Source: an uncultured Aquimarina sp. (GTDB taxonomy: Bacteria > Bacteroidota > Bacteroidia > Flavobacteriales > Flavobacteriaceae). From it: a stretch of DNA of 64,000 bases. Location of the stretch: NCBI RefSeq assembly GCF_947492405.1, contig NZ_CANLMP010000007.1, positions 248,001 through 312,000 on the forward strand, read 5' to 3'. Shown one piece after another: positions 26,263 to 34,231 of this stretch. The stretch's first letter is position 1, and each line of letters opens with the position of its first letter. The notes beneath the pieces were generated by a model. The model ran no database searches, was not told the origin of the DNA, and was given only the letters and a program-made list of their open reading frames with translations. Position numbers and translations under genes: made by a program.

Positions 26263-26742
26263 ATGCATCGGGTTTTTTATTACTTTAGTAGTTATATTTT
26301 TAAAGATATTTTTTTGAAAGATCAAAAAAAAATAATTGGTAGAACTGACAAGGTGGATTTTCCACTTTTAGACTTACAGGGTATTGATGCAAAAGTCGAT
26401 ACAGGAGCTTATACTTCTTCAATACATTGTAAAGAAATAAAAGAGGTAGGTCAGATTTTAGAATGTCGATTTCTTGATCCTACTCATCTTGAATATAATG
26501 GTAAAAAATTCACTTTTAAAAACTACGATATTACTGCGGTTAAAAGCAGCAATGGCAAAGTAGAAGTTAGATACGCCATTAGAACAACAATTACTTTATT
26601 TAATCAAACTCACCCAATAACACTTACACTATCTTCTCGTGATGATATGCGCTTCCCTGTATTGATTGGTCGTAAGTTTCTAAGCGGAAAATTTTTAGTA
26701 GACCCTCAACTAGAAGATCAGTCGTATAATTTGAAATCCTAA
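26263..26742 (+). CDS. RimB-like retropepsin-fold protein (PF05618 family)
   Basis: A 159-residue protein of the family often called ATP-dependent zinc protease. Its core KKIIGRTDKVDFPLL and VDTGAYTSSIHC (Asp46-Thr-Gly-Ala in this numbering) is intact; that motif is like retroviral aspartyl proteases, so the zinc name is doubtful. The ATG at 26263 adds 17 unusual residues. A TTG at 26314 would give a start (MKDQKKIIGR) closer to the family. Its stop overlaps the rimK start (TAATG), so the two are translationally coupled and probably act on the same substrate. Confidence 0.85.
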   Translation: MHRVFYYFSSYIFKDIFLKDQKKIIGRTDKVDFPLLDLQGIDAKVDTGAYTSSIHCKEIKEVGQILECRFLDPTHLEYNGKKFTFKNYDITAVKSSNGKVEVRYAIRTTITLFNQTHPITLTLSSRDDMRFPVLIGRKFLSGKFLVDPQLEDQSYNLKS

Positions 26743-27614
26743 TGAACATAAAAATACTATCTCGCAGTGCGAGTTTATATTCTACAAACGCATTAGTTCA
26801 AGCAGCAATAAAACGTAATCATAATGTACAAGTGATAGATCCATTAAACTGTGATATTGTTATTGAAAAGAAAAAACCAGAAATTTTTTATAAAGGAAAA
26901 AAACTAGATCACGTTGATGCAGTGATTCCTAGAATTGGATCTTCGATTACATTTTATGGGACAGCAGTGGTAAGACAGTTTGAGATGATGAATGTTTTTA
27001 CTACCATTCAATCTCAGGCACTTGTTAATTCTAGAGATAAGTTAAGAAGTCTTCAGATTTTGTCAAAAGCAGGGTTAGGATTGCCCAAAACAGTATTTAC
27101 CAATTATTCAAAGGATGTCTCTGAAGTGATTTCACATGTTGACGGGGCTCCACTTATCATAAAATTACTAGAAGGTACACAAGGGTTAGGTGTGGTTTTA
27201 GCCGAGACCAAGACTGCTGCGGAGTCGGTATTGGAGGCTTTTAATGGATTACAAGCCAGAGTAATCGTTCAGGAATATGTAAAAGAAGCCAAAGGTGCTG
27301 ATATTAGAGCTTTAGTGGTGGATGGTCAGGTTGTTGGAGCTATGAAAAGACAGGGTAAAGAAGGCGAGTTTCGGTCTAATTTACATAGAGGAGGTAGTGC
27401 GCAGATTATTGAATTATCTGAGGAAGAAGAAAATGCGGCGATAAAAGCTGCTAAATCCTTAAAATTAGGAGTAGCAGGAGTAGACATGCTACAAAGTGAA
27501 AGAGGACCACTTATTCTAGAAGTGAATTCATCTCCCGGTTTAGAAGGGATTCAGACAGCAACAGGAAAAGATATAGCAAAAACTATTATTCGGTATATCG
27601 AAAGAAGTGTGTAA
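26742..27614 (+). CDS. rimK: RimK-type ATP-grasp glutamate ligase
   Basis: A 290-residue ATP-grasp ligase. The RimK prefix domain (residues 1-95) is followed by the ATP-grasp core with IIKLLEGTQGLGVVLAE, QEYVKEAKGADIRALVVDG and the metal-binding GVDMLQSERGPLILEVNSSPGLEGI. RimK adds Glu residues to the C-terminus of ribosomal protein S6 in E. coli; here the target may be S6 or another protein or peptide. It is coupled to the RimB-like gene upstream and followed by an aspartoacylase-family hydrolase after 6 bases. Confidence 0.93.
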   Translation: MNIKILSRSASLYSTNALVQAAIKRNHNVQVIDPLNCDIVIEKKKPEIFYKGKKLDHVDAVIPRIGSSITFYGTAVVRQFEMMNVFTTIQSQALVNSRDKLRSLQILSKAGLGLPKTVFTNYSKDVSEVISHVDGAPLIIKLLEGTQGLGVVLAETKTAAESVLEAFNGLQARVIVQEYVKEAKGADIRALVVDGQVVGAMKRQGKEGEFRSNLHRGGSAQIIELSEEEENAAIKAAKSLKLGVAGVDMLQSERGPLILEVNSSPGLEGIQTATGKDIAKTIIRYIERSV

Positions 27615-27620
27615 AATTAT

Positions 27621-28598
27621 ATGATAAGAGAAAAAGAGAAAGATTTACTAAGTATTCTTGGAGAAGAGATTCCGCTAGGAACTAGTAAAACAATCAATTT
27701 TAATATTGCCAAATTGTATACTTCTACAAAAGTAGAAATTCCTATTATTATTGAACGATCCAAACAGCCTGGACCTACAGTATTAATTACAGCTGGAATT
27801 CACGGAGACGAAATTAATGGAGTAGAAGTGGTTCGTCAGATTATTTCAAAAAAAATTAATAAACCCGCTAAAGGAACAATTATCTGTATTCCTGTACTTA
27901 ATGTATTTGGATTCTTGAGTATGAACCGATTTTTTCCTGATGGGAGAGATTTAAATAGGGTCTTCCCCGGAACCAAGAATGGTTCATTGGCTAGTCGATT
28001 TGCTCATCAGTTTGTTACTGAGATCTTACCAGTAGCAGATTTTTGTTTGGATTTTCATACTGGCGGAGCAAGTAGGTTTAATGCGCCTCATATTAGAGTC
28101 GATCCAGAGAATGAAAAACTTGTAGCTTTGGCTAAAGTATTTAACACATCATTTATTCTCTTGTCTAAAAAATTGGATGGATCATTTCGTGCAGCTTGTG
28201 CTAAAAAAGGAGTAGATATTTTGTTATTTGAAGGTGGAAAATCTCAGAACAGTAACAGAGATATTGCGGTAGAAGGTGTGTTGGGAACCATGAGGATATT
28301 GAATCATATGGAAATGCTGAAACCAGTGTTTACTGTACCAAGCAAAACAGAAAGTAGTATTGTTATTAAAAAAAGCTCCTGGATGCGAGCCAAATACAGT
28401 GGTCTATTACATATCAAAATTCCAATTGGGAAATACGTAGAGAAAGGTGAGATTCTTGCTACAATTACAGATCCTTATGGAAAAATGAGGCATGTTGTAA
28501 AAGCGACAAATACAGGATATATTATTAATGTGAATGAGGCTCCGATTGTGTATAAAGGAGATGCAATTTTTAGAATTACCACGCAACTAGGATCATAA
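27621..28598 (+). CDS. Succinylglutamate desuccinylase/aspartoacylase-family hydrolase
   Basis: A 325-residue zinc-dependent amidohydrolase. The zinc ligands lie in GIHGDEINGVE (His61, Glu64) and in CLDFHTGGASRFNAPH; the catalytic Glu is in LLFEGGKSQN. A C-terminal barrel-like domain (IPIGKYVEKGEILATITDPYG) follows, resembling a lipoyl-type fold. The family removes acyl or amino-acyl groups from amino acids and related compounds. The gene lies in the RimB/RimK operon, which suggests it may trim or reverse the product of RimK, but this is inference. Confidence 0.85.
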   Translation: MIREKEKDLLSILGEEIPLGTSKTINFNIAKLYTSTKVEIPIIIERSKQPGPTVLITAGIHGDEINGVEVVRQIISKKINKPAKGTIICIPVLNVFGFLSMNRFFPDGRDLNRVFPGTKNGSLASRFAHQFVTEILPVADFCLDFHTGGASRFNAPHIRVDPENEKLVALAKVFNTSFILLSKKLDGSFRAACAKKGVDILLFEGGKSQNSNRDIAVEGVLGTMRILNHMEMLKPVFTVPSKTESSIVIKKSSWMRAKYSGLLHIKIPIGKYVEKGEILATITDPYGKMRHVVKATNTGYIINVNEAPIVYKGDAIFRITTQLGS

Positions 28599-28601
28599 AA
28601 G

Positions 28602-29168
28602 ATGAATAAAAAAGAGCTTAGAAATAAGTATAAAGAAATGCGGTCCCGTTTTAGTGAAGAGGAGATTGATGATTTAAGCATGGATATTGCAAACAATTTA
28701 TTGAAGATGTCAATCTGGGAGCAATCTTTTTATCATATTTTTTTATCGATCCAAAACAAAAAAGAAATTAATACGGAATTTATGCTTCATATTCTTCAAG
28801 GGAAGGATAAAAACATAGTGGTGTCTAAAAGTAATTTCGGAGATAACACTTTAGAGCATATATTACTAACGGATGGAACTATACTTAAGTTAAATTCCTG
28901 GGGTATTCCTGAACCCACAGATGGTATTCCAATTCCCGAATCTAAGATCGAGGTGGTGTTTGTTCCTTTATTAGCTTTTGATCAAAAAGGAAATCGTGTA
29001 GGTTATGGTAAAGGTTTTTATGATAAGTTTTTGGCTAAATGTAATCCGAAGACAATTAAAATTGGATTTTCTTTTTTTCCTCCAGAAAAAGATATCAAAG
29101 GAGTTTTACCAACTGATATTCGTCTTGATTATTGTGTAACACCGTTAAATGTATACACTTTTAACTAA
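28602..29168 (+). CDS. 5-Formyltetrahydrofolate cyclo-ligase
   Basis: A 188-residue enzyme that converts 5-formyl-THF to 5,10-methenyl-THF with ATP. The N-terminal KKELRNKYKEMRSRFSEEE, the middle PEPTDGIPI and the nucleotide motif GYGKGFYDKFL are typical. It begins 3 bases after the hydrolase gene, so it ends the rimB-rimK operon, though its job (one-carbon metabolism) is separate. Confidence 0.93.
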   Translation: MNKKELRNKYKEMRSRFSEEEIDDLSMDIANNLLKMSIWEQSFYHIFLSIQNKKEINTEFMLHILQGKDKNIVVSKSNFGDNTLEHILLTDGTILKLNSWGIPEPTDGIPIPESKIEVVFVPLLAFDQKGNRVGYGKGFYDKFLAKCNPKTIKIGFSFFPPEKDIKGVLPTDIRLDYCVTPLNVYTFN

Positions 29169-29232
29169 TTGCAGACAATTTTTATTAGTAAGCTCAGTTA
29201 TACCGTCTTAAGATTTTAATTTTTACCCCACC

Positions 29233-29634
29233 ATGCCCCATAATACAAAGAGTGTTTGCATCATCGATGATGACAATATGTACATTAATTTAGTTAGTAA
29301 AATTATAGAGCTAAAAAAATTATCAGAGAAAGTTATCGTATTTAATAACGGTAAAGAAGCGTTAGACTTTTTTATTAAATCTATAGAAAACACAGAGGAG
29401 AACATTGTTCCTCAAGTTATATTTCTTGACCTCAATATGCCCATTATGGATGGTTGGGGATTTCTAGAGGAATTCACAAAAATCAAGGATAAAATTAGCA
29501 AAAAAATAGATTTATATGTAGTAAGTTCTTCTATCGATTCTAGAGATATTGATAGAGCAAAATCTATCAAAGTAGTGTCTGATTATCTAACCAAACCGAT
29601 TCATCTTGACGATTTTGAAAAGATTCTAGTCTAA
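29233..29634 (+). CDS. Stand-alone response-regulator receiver
   Basis: The 133-residue protein is a CheY-like receiver and nothing else. Acidic residues Asp12-14, phosphoacceptor Asp66 (FLDLNMP), Ser98-Ser100 and Lys121 (LTKPIH) are all present, so it should be phosphorylated. It has no output domain and probably passes phosphate or binds a partner. No kinase gene is adjacent. Its end overlaps the convergent lspA stop by 9 bases. Confidence 0.92.
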   Translation: MPHNTKSVCIIDDDNMYINLVSKIIELKKLSEKVIVFNNGKEALDFFIKSIENTEENIVPQVIFLDLNMPIMDGWGFLEEFTKIKDKISKKIDLYVVSSSIDSRDIDRAKSIKVVSDYLTKPIHLDDFEKILV

Positions 29635-30252
29635 AACTTCTGCTATTTCTTCTTTCTTAGGAAAGGCTCTTTTGTTAAAAACTAATAGTAAGAATACACC
29701 AATACTAATAGCAGAATCTGCAACATTAAATACAGGATCAAAGAAGGAGAAATGTTTTCCGCCCCAGAATGGAATCCATTCTGGTAAAATATCATCATAA
29801 AAAGTAAATTGGATCATATCCACAACCTTGCCATAAAAAACACTTTCATATCCACCACCTTCTGGCAGAAATTCAGCTATTTGAGTCATTGTACTTGCAT
29901 TAAAAATAACACCATAAAATATTGAGTCTATAATATTTCCAAAAGCTCCTGCAAAAATTAAAGCAATACAAAATGTTAGTATTCTGGAACTGTTTTTACG
30001 AACAGAATCATATAACCAATATCCAATACCGGTAATCGCTACCAATCTAAATAATGTAAGTACTAGTTTTCCATAATTTCCAGGGAGTTCAAATCCCCAA
30101 GCCATTCCTTTGTTTTCTACAAATACAATTCGAAACCAACTAAAAACTGGTACTTCTTCGTGAAGTGTGAAGCTAGTTTTAATATATATTTTGGAAATCT
30201 GATCTATTAGCAGAACTAAGATTATAACTAAAATAGACTTCTTCAAGGACAT
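29626..30252 (-). CDS. lspA: Lipoprotein signal peptidase II
   Basis: This 208-residue inner-membrane aspartyl peptidase has four transmembrane segments. The catalytic Asp residues lie in the two family motifs AGAFGNIIDSIFYG and VFNVADSAISIG. It removes signal peptides from prolipoproteins, of which several are encoded nearby. It is longer than the E. coli protein (164) because of an insert before the second motif (about residues 115-165), which is usual for Bacteroidetes. A TATTTTTG promoter box lies 30 bases upstream. Confidence 0.95.
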   Translation of the reverse strand: MSLKKSILVIILVLLIDQISKIYIKTSFTLHEEVPVFSWFRIVFVENKGMAWGFELPGNYGKLVLTLFRLVAITGIGYWLYDSVRKNSSRILTFCIALIFAGAFGNIIDSIFYGVIFNASTMTQIAEFLPEGGGYESVFYGKVVDMIQFTFYDDILPEWIPFWGGKHFSFFDPVFNVADSAISIGVFLLLVFNKRAFPKKEEIAEVLD

Positions 30253-30281
30253 AAATTTCTCTTATTTCATACAGTGACGGA

Positions 30282-30289
30282 CAAAAATA
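30282..30289 (-). promoter_or_regulatory. Promoter -7 element of lspA
   Basis: On the minus strand this reads TATTTTTG, an exact TAnnTTTG match, with the lspA ATG 30 bases downstream. Confidence 0.5.
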
Positions 30290-30294
30290 GTGTT

Positions 30295-30915
30295 TTATTT
30301 TGTTTTGTAAACACTAATATTTCCTGTTATGGATTTTAATTCGATCTGATGTTGTCCTAAAATTTTTTCTACAGAAAGAATTCCAGATTTTGTCACAGAA
30401 TTAATCGTTGCATTTTTAGTATAGACTATAATGTCTCCGTCCAAGGTATTAATCGTCGCGTTACCAATAAAATTATGCAATAAACAATCACCGGAGTTAA
30501 GTTCTACGAACAATGACTTCATTTTAGCATCTAGCTTCAGAGAAGCAATACGCGATGTAAGTGTTACTTTAAGATATTGAGGGAGTTGTATTTTTACCTT
30601 TAATACAATTACTTTATGAGCACTTAACTTATCATTATAGTTTTCTGAAAACGGTTGGATATCATCAAAAATTGTAAGAGTGTCATCTTTGCGTTTAGCA
30701 TTAATTAATATATTATTTTGATACTCTCCTTCAGAGATAGCGCTGATTATGATTTTGTTTTCTGAGGTGTTTGTAATTTCTATCTGAAATGTGTTATCCA
30801 AAACCATCAAAACTTCGGTAAGATCGGTGGCACCAATACTTTTGTTAAAAGTAGATTGTGATTGAAGGAGTGCTGATAGCAATAGAAAAATAAATAAGGA
30901 AAAAAGCTTCTTCAT
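30295..30915 (-). CDS. DUF4097-like secreted beta-repeat protein
   Basis: From the ATG at 30915 the protein has 206 residues with a signal peptide (MKKLFSLFIFLLLSALLQ). The C-terminal half is a ladder of short beta-repeats: SLKLDAKMKSLFVELNSGD, ATINTLDGDIIVYTK, ATINSVTKSGILSVEK and LKSITGNISVYKTK. The final SITGNI motif matches the ends of the two DUF4097 proteins just upstream. It is the shortest and most divergent of the three. It lies about 300 bases after the second one and may have its own promoter. Function unknown; probably a stabilising or binding beta-solenoid in the periplasm. Confidence 0.7.
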   Translation of the reverse strand: MKKLFSLFIFLLLSALLQSQSTFNKSIGATDLTEVLMVLDNTFQIEITNTSENKIIISAISEGEYQNNILINAKRKDDTLTIFDDIQPFSENYNDKLSAHKVIVLKVKIQLPQYLKVTLTSRIASLKLDAKMKSLFVELNSGDCLLHNFIGNATINTLDGDIIVYTKNATINSVTKSGILSVEKILGQHQIELKSITGNISVYKTK

Positions 30916-31217
30916 ATTTTCGAAGGTAACTTTTTTCCTTATTTTAATGTACATCGATGGTCTTAGAATTTTATTGATGAATTGTATTAATGTAAGTGTG
31001 ATGTAAGATTTTAGTTATAAAAAGCCGTCAAATTGAGTGATTTTTCATAGTGAAACGGAGAAAAATTAGCCCGCCTGCCTCTGGAGGGTATCGAAATTAG
31101 GCTTTTGCTTGAAAATTTACTTGTCTTCGATAGTTCTGCTGAGCCTGTCGAAGTACAATCCCCTAAGGCGGATCACTCTGACCGACGTAAATTTTCTTAT
31201 GTCGAACTCAAATTATA
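30916..31217. other. Repeat-bearing gap between two DUF4097 genes
   Basis: This 300-base gap has no gene. It carries a CTTCGA/TCGAAG inverted pair (31125-31153) with a GCTCAG core, a partial copy of the CCTAAGGCGG motif (31162-31171), and GC-richer stretches unlike the flanking genes. It looks like a landing place for small palindromic elements. A promoter for the gene at 30915 may lie here but I cannot point to it. Confidence 0.5.
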
Positions 31218-31931
31218 TTATTGTTTCCTCAAAAAGATATTCCCGCTAACTGTCTTAAGATGTAAGTTACTCTTAACATTACCGAAGCTTCCTGTTACTT
31301 TGCTGCCAACCATTCTATTTTTTCCTTGATCAAATTCCATTTCTTTGTCAGAATAGATCAAGCCAGTAACAGTTTCTGCTAATAACTTTGATTGAGCAAT
31401 ATTAATATCTATATCACCACTAATAGTCTTTAGAGTTAATTCTCCACCATACTTTTTAATATCTATGTTTCCACTTATGATATCTATTTCTAGTTCTCCT
31501 TGGTAATTTTCTGAAGCTACGTTACCAGATATGCTTTTTACTCGTAGTTTTGTGTTTTTAGGAAGATATAGCGTATAGTTAGCGTCTATATCCATATTGT
31601 TGCAAGGTCCCCAATTGTTTTTGCGGTTAGATCCTTTTTCTTTTTTCCATTTATCAAATAAATCTCCATAACTAGATTCTATATCCAAAACAGAATCAGC
31701 GTTATCTATTTTTAGATCAAAATAATCGTCAAATTCTCCATCATTGATACTTACTTCGGCTTTAAGATAGACATCACTCTTGTCCCAGGTTTTGATGACA
31801 ATATCTTCGGCAAATTTGAACTCTATATTAATTCGATCAGCAGAAGTACTGATTTCTTTTTCTATTACTTTTTGTGCGTTTAGCTGAAATGCTATACAAC
31901 AGCATGCGATTAGGTTTACTAAAATTTTCAT
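31218..31931 (-). CDS. DUF4097 secreted beta-repeat protein
   Basis: A 237-residue protein with a signal peptide (MKILVNLIACCCIAFQLNA) and a right-handed series of short beta-repeats ending in SG(N/D)I: VKSISGNVASEN, DIISGNIDIKKYGGEL, LKTISGDIDIN and LKTVSGNIFLRKQ. This is the DUF4097 (adhesin-like) family. It comes 51 bases after a paralogue with the same C-terminal IFLRKQ/IYLRKQ end. The sigma/anti-sigma pair at the head of the cluster suggests it is part of that regulon. Confidence 0.85.
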   Translation of the reverse strand: MKILVNLIACCCIAFQLNAQKVIEKEISTSADRINIEFKFAEDIVIKTWDKSDVYLKAEVSINDGEFDDYFDLKIDNADSVLDIESSYGDLFDKWKKEKGSNRKNNWGPCNNMDIDANYTLYLPKNTKLRVKSISGNVASENYQGELEIDIISGNIDIKKYGGELTLKTISGDIDINIAQSKLLAETVTGLIYSDKEMEFDQGKNRMVGSKVTGSFGNVKSNLHLKTVSGNIFLRKQ

Positions 31932-31982
31932 AATTTTTTGTTTTTAATCCACCTTAGGCGGACAGATTGATGAATGACCTCT

Positions 31983-32756
31983 TTATTGTTTTCTTAGATA
32001 AATATTACCTGTTGATGATCTTAAGCTAATTTCTACTCCACCGTTATTTAGTTCTGTTTTTATCGTTCTTTTACCACTAACTAATTTCATATTGTTGTCT
32101 GGAACAGGAAATTTAATATCAAAATCTGTAAAGATTTCTCCCATAGTCGTTTTTAGTTCTAGGTTTGCCGGCGTGTTAGATGGAAGACTAACGTCTATAG
32201 CTCCTGTGGCGGAAACCAATGAAATCGGAGAATTTTGGCTTACTTTATCAAATACAATGTTGATTTCTCCGGTTGCTGTTTTAGCTACAATAGGACCTGT
32301 AACATCTCTAAATGTCATGTTACCTACATTAGTGGTGGCTTCTATTTCTGAAGAAAACCCTTCTGCAACGATTTTTCCAAGATTGCTTTTTTCTATTTTA
32401 ATATTAACATTTTTTGGAAGGAAAATTTCTAAGGTTCCTGTGTAAGCACTTTTTAGATTTCTGATGATCAGTGTCCCTCCTTCCTTTTGAATGTATACAC
32501 CATACCCGGTGTTATCACTTCCTCCTGCATATACAGCCTTTAATCCTTTTGCTTTTTCAGGCATCTTACGTCCATCTCCAATAATCAACAATTCATTTTT
32601 GCCATGTGATTTTAATATTACCCCTGATGCAGAACCAATAACTGCGTTTTTAACTCCTTGTAAGGATTGCGTATAGTTTTCTTGTGCTCGTACTTGACCT
32701 ATACTTATAAATAGTACTATGGCGATTGCTATATTTTTCATCTGTTCTTTTTTCAT
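31983..32756 (-). CDS. DUF4097 secreted beta-repeat protein
   Basis: A 257-residue protein with signal peptide (MKNIAIAIVLFISIGQVRA, from Met1 or Met6) and beta-repeats such as EATTNVGNMTFRDVTG, AKTATGEINIVF, VSATGAIDVSL and SLRSSTGNIYLRKQ. It follows the anti-sigma gene by 17 bases and is probably the first output gene of the operon. Closest to its downstream paralogue. Its function is not known. Confidence 0.85.
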   Translation of the reverse strand: MKKEQMKNIAIAIVLFISIGQVRAQENYTQSLQGVKNAVIGSASGVILKSHGKNELLIIGDGRKMPEKAKGLKAVYAGGSDNTGYGVYIQKEGGTLIIRNLKSAYTGTLEIFLPKNVNIKIEKSNLGKIVAEGFSSEIEATTNVGNMTFRDVTGPIVAKTATGEINIVFDKVSQNSPISLVSATGAIDVSLPSNTPANLELKTTMGEIFTDFDIKFPVPDNNMKLVSGKRTIKTELNNGGVEISLRSSTGNIYLRKQ

Positions 32757-32773
32757 GATTTTTGATTGAAATT

Positions 32774-33565
32774 TTAAATTAAATTGGGTAGACCAATAGC
32801 AACTTGATCTTTAACATAACTAGGTGTTTCTTCATTCTGAAGTAACTTTTCCATAGAAGGAACTGCGCGTTTTTCCTGTATAGAAACTAATATTTGAATT
32901 AATTCAATTTGCATGCCTGGATCCTGTTCTGTTTCCAGTGCATTTATTAATGCTTTACGTACCATTTCTGAGTCCGAAAACTTAGTAAGTGCTTCTGCTG
33001 CAGCTAATCGCACATTGATATGATCATCATAAAACATTTTATTAATTAAAGCTTTTAATATCTCATTTCCGGGCTTTTCAAATGCTTCTGCATAGTTTAC
33101 TGCCTGTAGACGTTTGCTTGCAGATTCATTTTCAATAAGAGAAATAGTTACTTCTTGCTTTAATTGTACTTTTTCTTTTTCTAAAATTGCCATTTCCTGA
33201 GAAAAGGATGCATTGTTTTCTTGTTTTCCATAGAGATACGCAGAAACAATTAAGGCAATTGTAGCAGCTATCTGTAATGCTGTTTTCCAAGAATTTTTAG
33301 AGTTTTTACGAAGTGAAACTATTTTAGAATCACTTAATATTTCTTTTTCCTTTTGAAGCATTTCCTTAAAATTCACTTTCATACTAGCATCAGGTAATTC
33401 CTCAGTATCATTTGTTATTCCATCAAAAATCATCCGTAACTCTTCTAATGATTCCTGGCAACTAGCACATGTGATAAGATGAGCTGCAATAACTTGATGC
33501 GTATTCTGATCTACACTACCATCCAGGTATTCGATAAGTTGTTCTTGTATTTGATTACAGTTCAT
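32774..33565 (-). CDS. Anti-sigma factor with C-terminal HEAT repeats
   Basis: A 263-residue membrane protein. The N-terminal zf-HC2 domain (about 1-45) has Cys3, the HxxxCxxC-type motif AAHLITCASCQE, and should bind the cognate ECF sigma factor. A single transmembrane segment lies at about residues 92-110 (ALQIAATIALIVSAYLYG). The outside part holds a coiled-coil piece and then HEAT-like repeats (about 165-260: VRLAAAEALTKF, MVRKALINALE, LIQILVSIQEKRAVPSMEKLL). The HEAT part is an unusual sensor for this class. It starts 4 bases after the sigma gene. Confidence 0.88.
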   Translation of the reverse strand: MNCNQIQEQLIEYLDGSVDQNTHQVIAAHLITCASCQESLEELRMIFDGITNDTEELPDASMKVNFKEMLQKEKEILSDSKIVSLRKNSKNSWKTALQIAATIALIVSAYLYGKQENNASFSQEMAILEKEKVQLKQEVTISLIENESASKRLQAVNYAEAFEKPGNEILKALINKMFYDDHINVRLAAAEALTKFSDSEMVRKALINALETEQDPGMQIELIQILVSIQEKRAVPSMEKLLQNEETPSYVKDQVAIGLPNLI

Positions 33566-33569
33566 GGTG

Positions 33570-34103
33570 CTATATATTTTGTAGGTAATGATCTTTTAGT
33601 TTATGAATTGCTCGATGTACTTTGGTTTTTACAGCTCCTGCTGTTGACCCTGTTATCTCTGCAATCTCTTGATATTTTATACCTTGGTATCTGTTCATAA
33701 TTACCAGTTCTCTATCGCTGTGGTTTAATTTTTCTAATGCTTTATTTAATTGCTCTTTAACTTCTCCTTTTTCCATACCGTTAGTTTCTTCTCGTTCTAT
33801 TTTATATTCGATTTCATCCAATCGTTGCTCTTTATTTTTCTGACGTTGATAATGATCAGAAAAGATATTTCTGGCAATGGTATAGATCCACGACGAAAAC
33901 TTACCTTTCTTATATGACTTTCTATATTTTATGGCTTTATAAAAAACCTCTTGAGTAATATCCTGACTGATATCCCGATCTCTCGTCATTTTTAGCAAAA
34001 AATTAAATATTCTAATATGGTATCGGTCAAAAAGGATACTCATCATATCTAAGTTTCCATTAGATACCAGAATCATTAATTCTTCGTCAGTTAAATTTTT
34101 CAA
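33570..34103 (-). CDS. ECF-type RNA polymerase sigma factor
   Basis: A 177-residue sigma-70 family protein with region 2 (LFDRYHIRIFNFLLKMT ... ISQDITQEVFYKAI ... KFSSWIYTIARNIFSDHY) and region 4 (LNHSDRELVIMNRYQGIKYQEIAEITGSTAGAVKTKVHR), and no region 3. It heads an operon with its anti-sigma factor and two or three secreted DUF4097 proteins. A GTAAC on the minus strand at about 34158-34162 lies where an ECF -35 element would be, so it may regulate itself. Confidence 0.93.
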   Translation of the reverse strand: MKNLTDEELMILVSNGNLDMMSILFDRYHIRIFNFLLKMTRDRDISQDITQEVFYKAIKYRKSYKKGKFSSWIYTIARNIFSDHYQRQKNKEQRLDEIEYKIEREETNGMEKGEVKEQLNKALEKLNHSDRELVIMNRYQGIKYQEIAEITGSTAGAVKTKVHRAIHKLKDHYLQNI

Positions 34104-34172
34104 GATGTTACTCTTTTTGGTTAGCCTTTATATGTATTACTTTGCTTTTTTGAAAAGGTTACATTAGGAAAT

Positions 34173-34206
34173 AAAAAAAAGTGCTTTCCAAATCTGGAAA
34201 GCACTT
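34173..34206 (-). terminator. Intrinsic terminator after the ileS-traR/dksA unit
   Basis: An 11-bp perfect stem (AGTGCTTTCCA at 34180-34190 with its complement at 34195-34205) has a 4-base loop and is followed on the minus strand by eight T. Confidence 0.9.
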
Positions 34207-34231
34207 TAAATTTACAATATTTTGCGGTTTG

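Noticed and set aside
31105..31329. A plus-strand frame across the repeat-rich gap and into the DUF4097 gene
   Set aside because: It begins in palindromic repeats and then runs antisense to a clear gene, so it is a chance frame.
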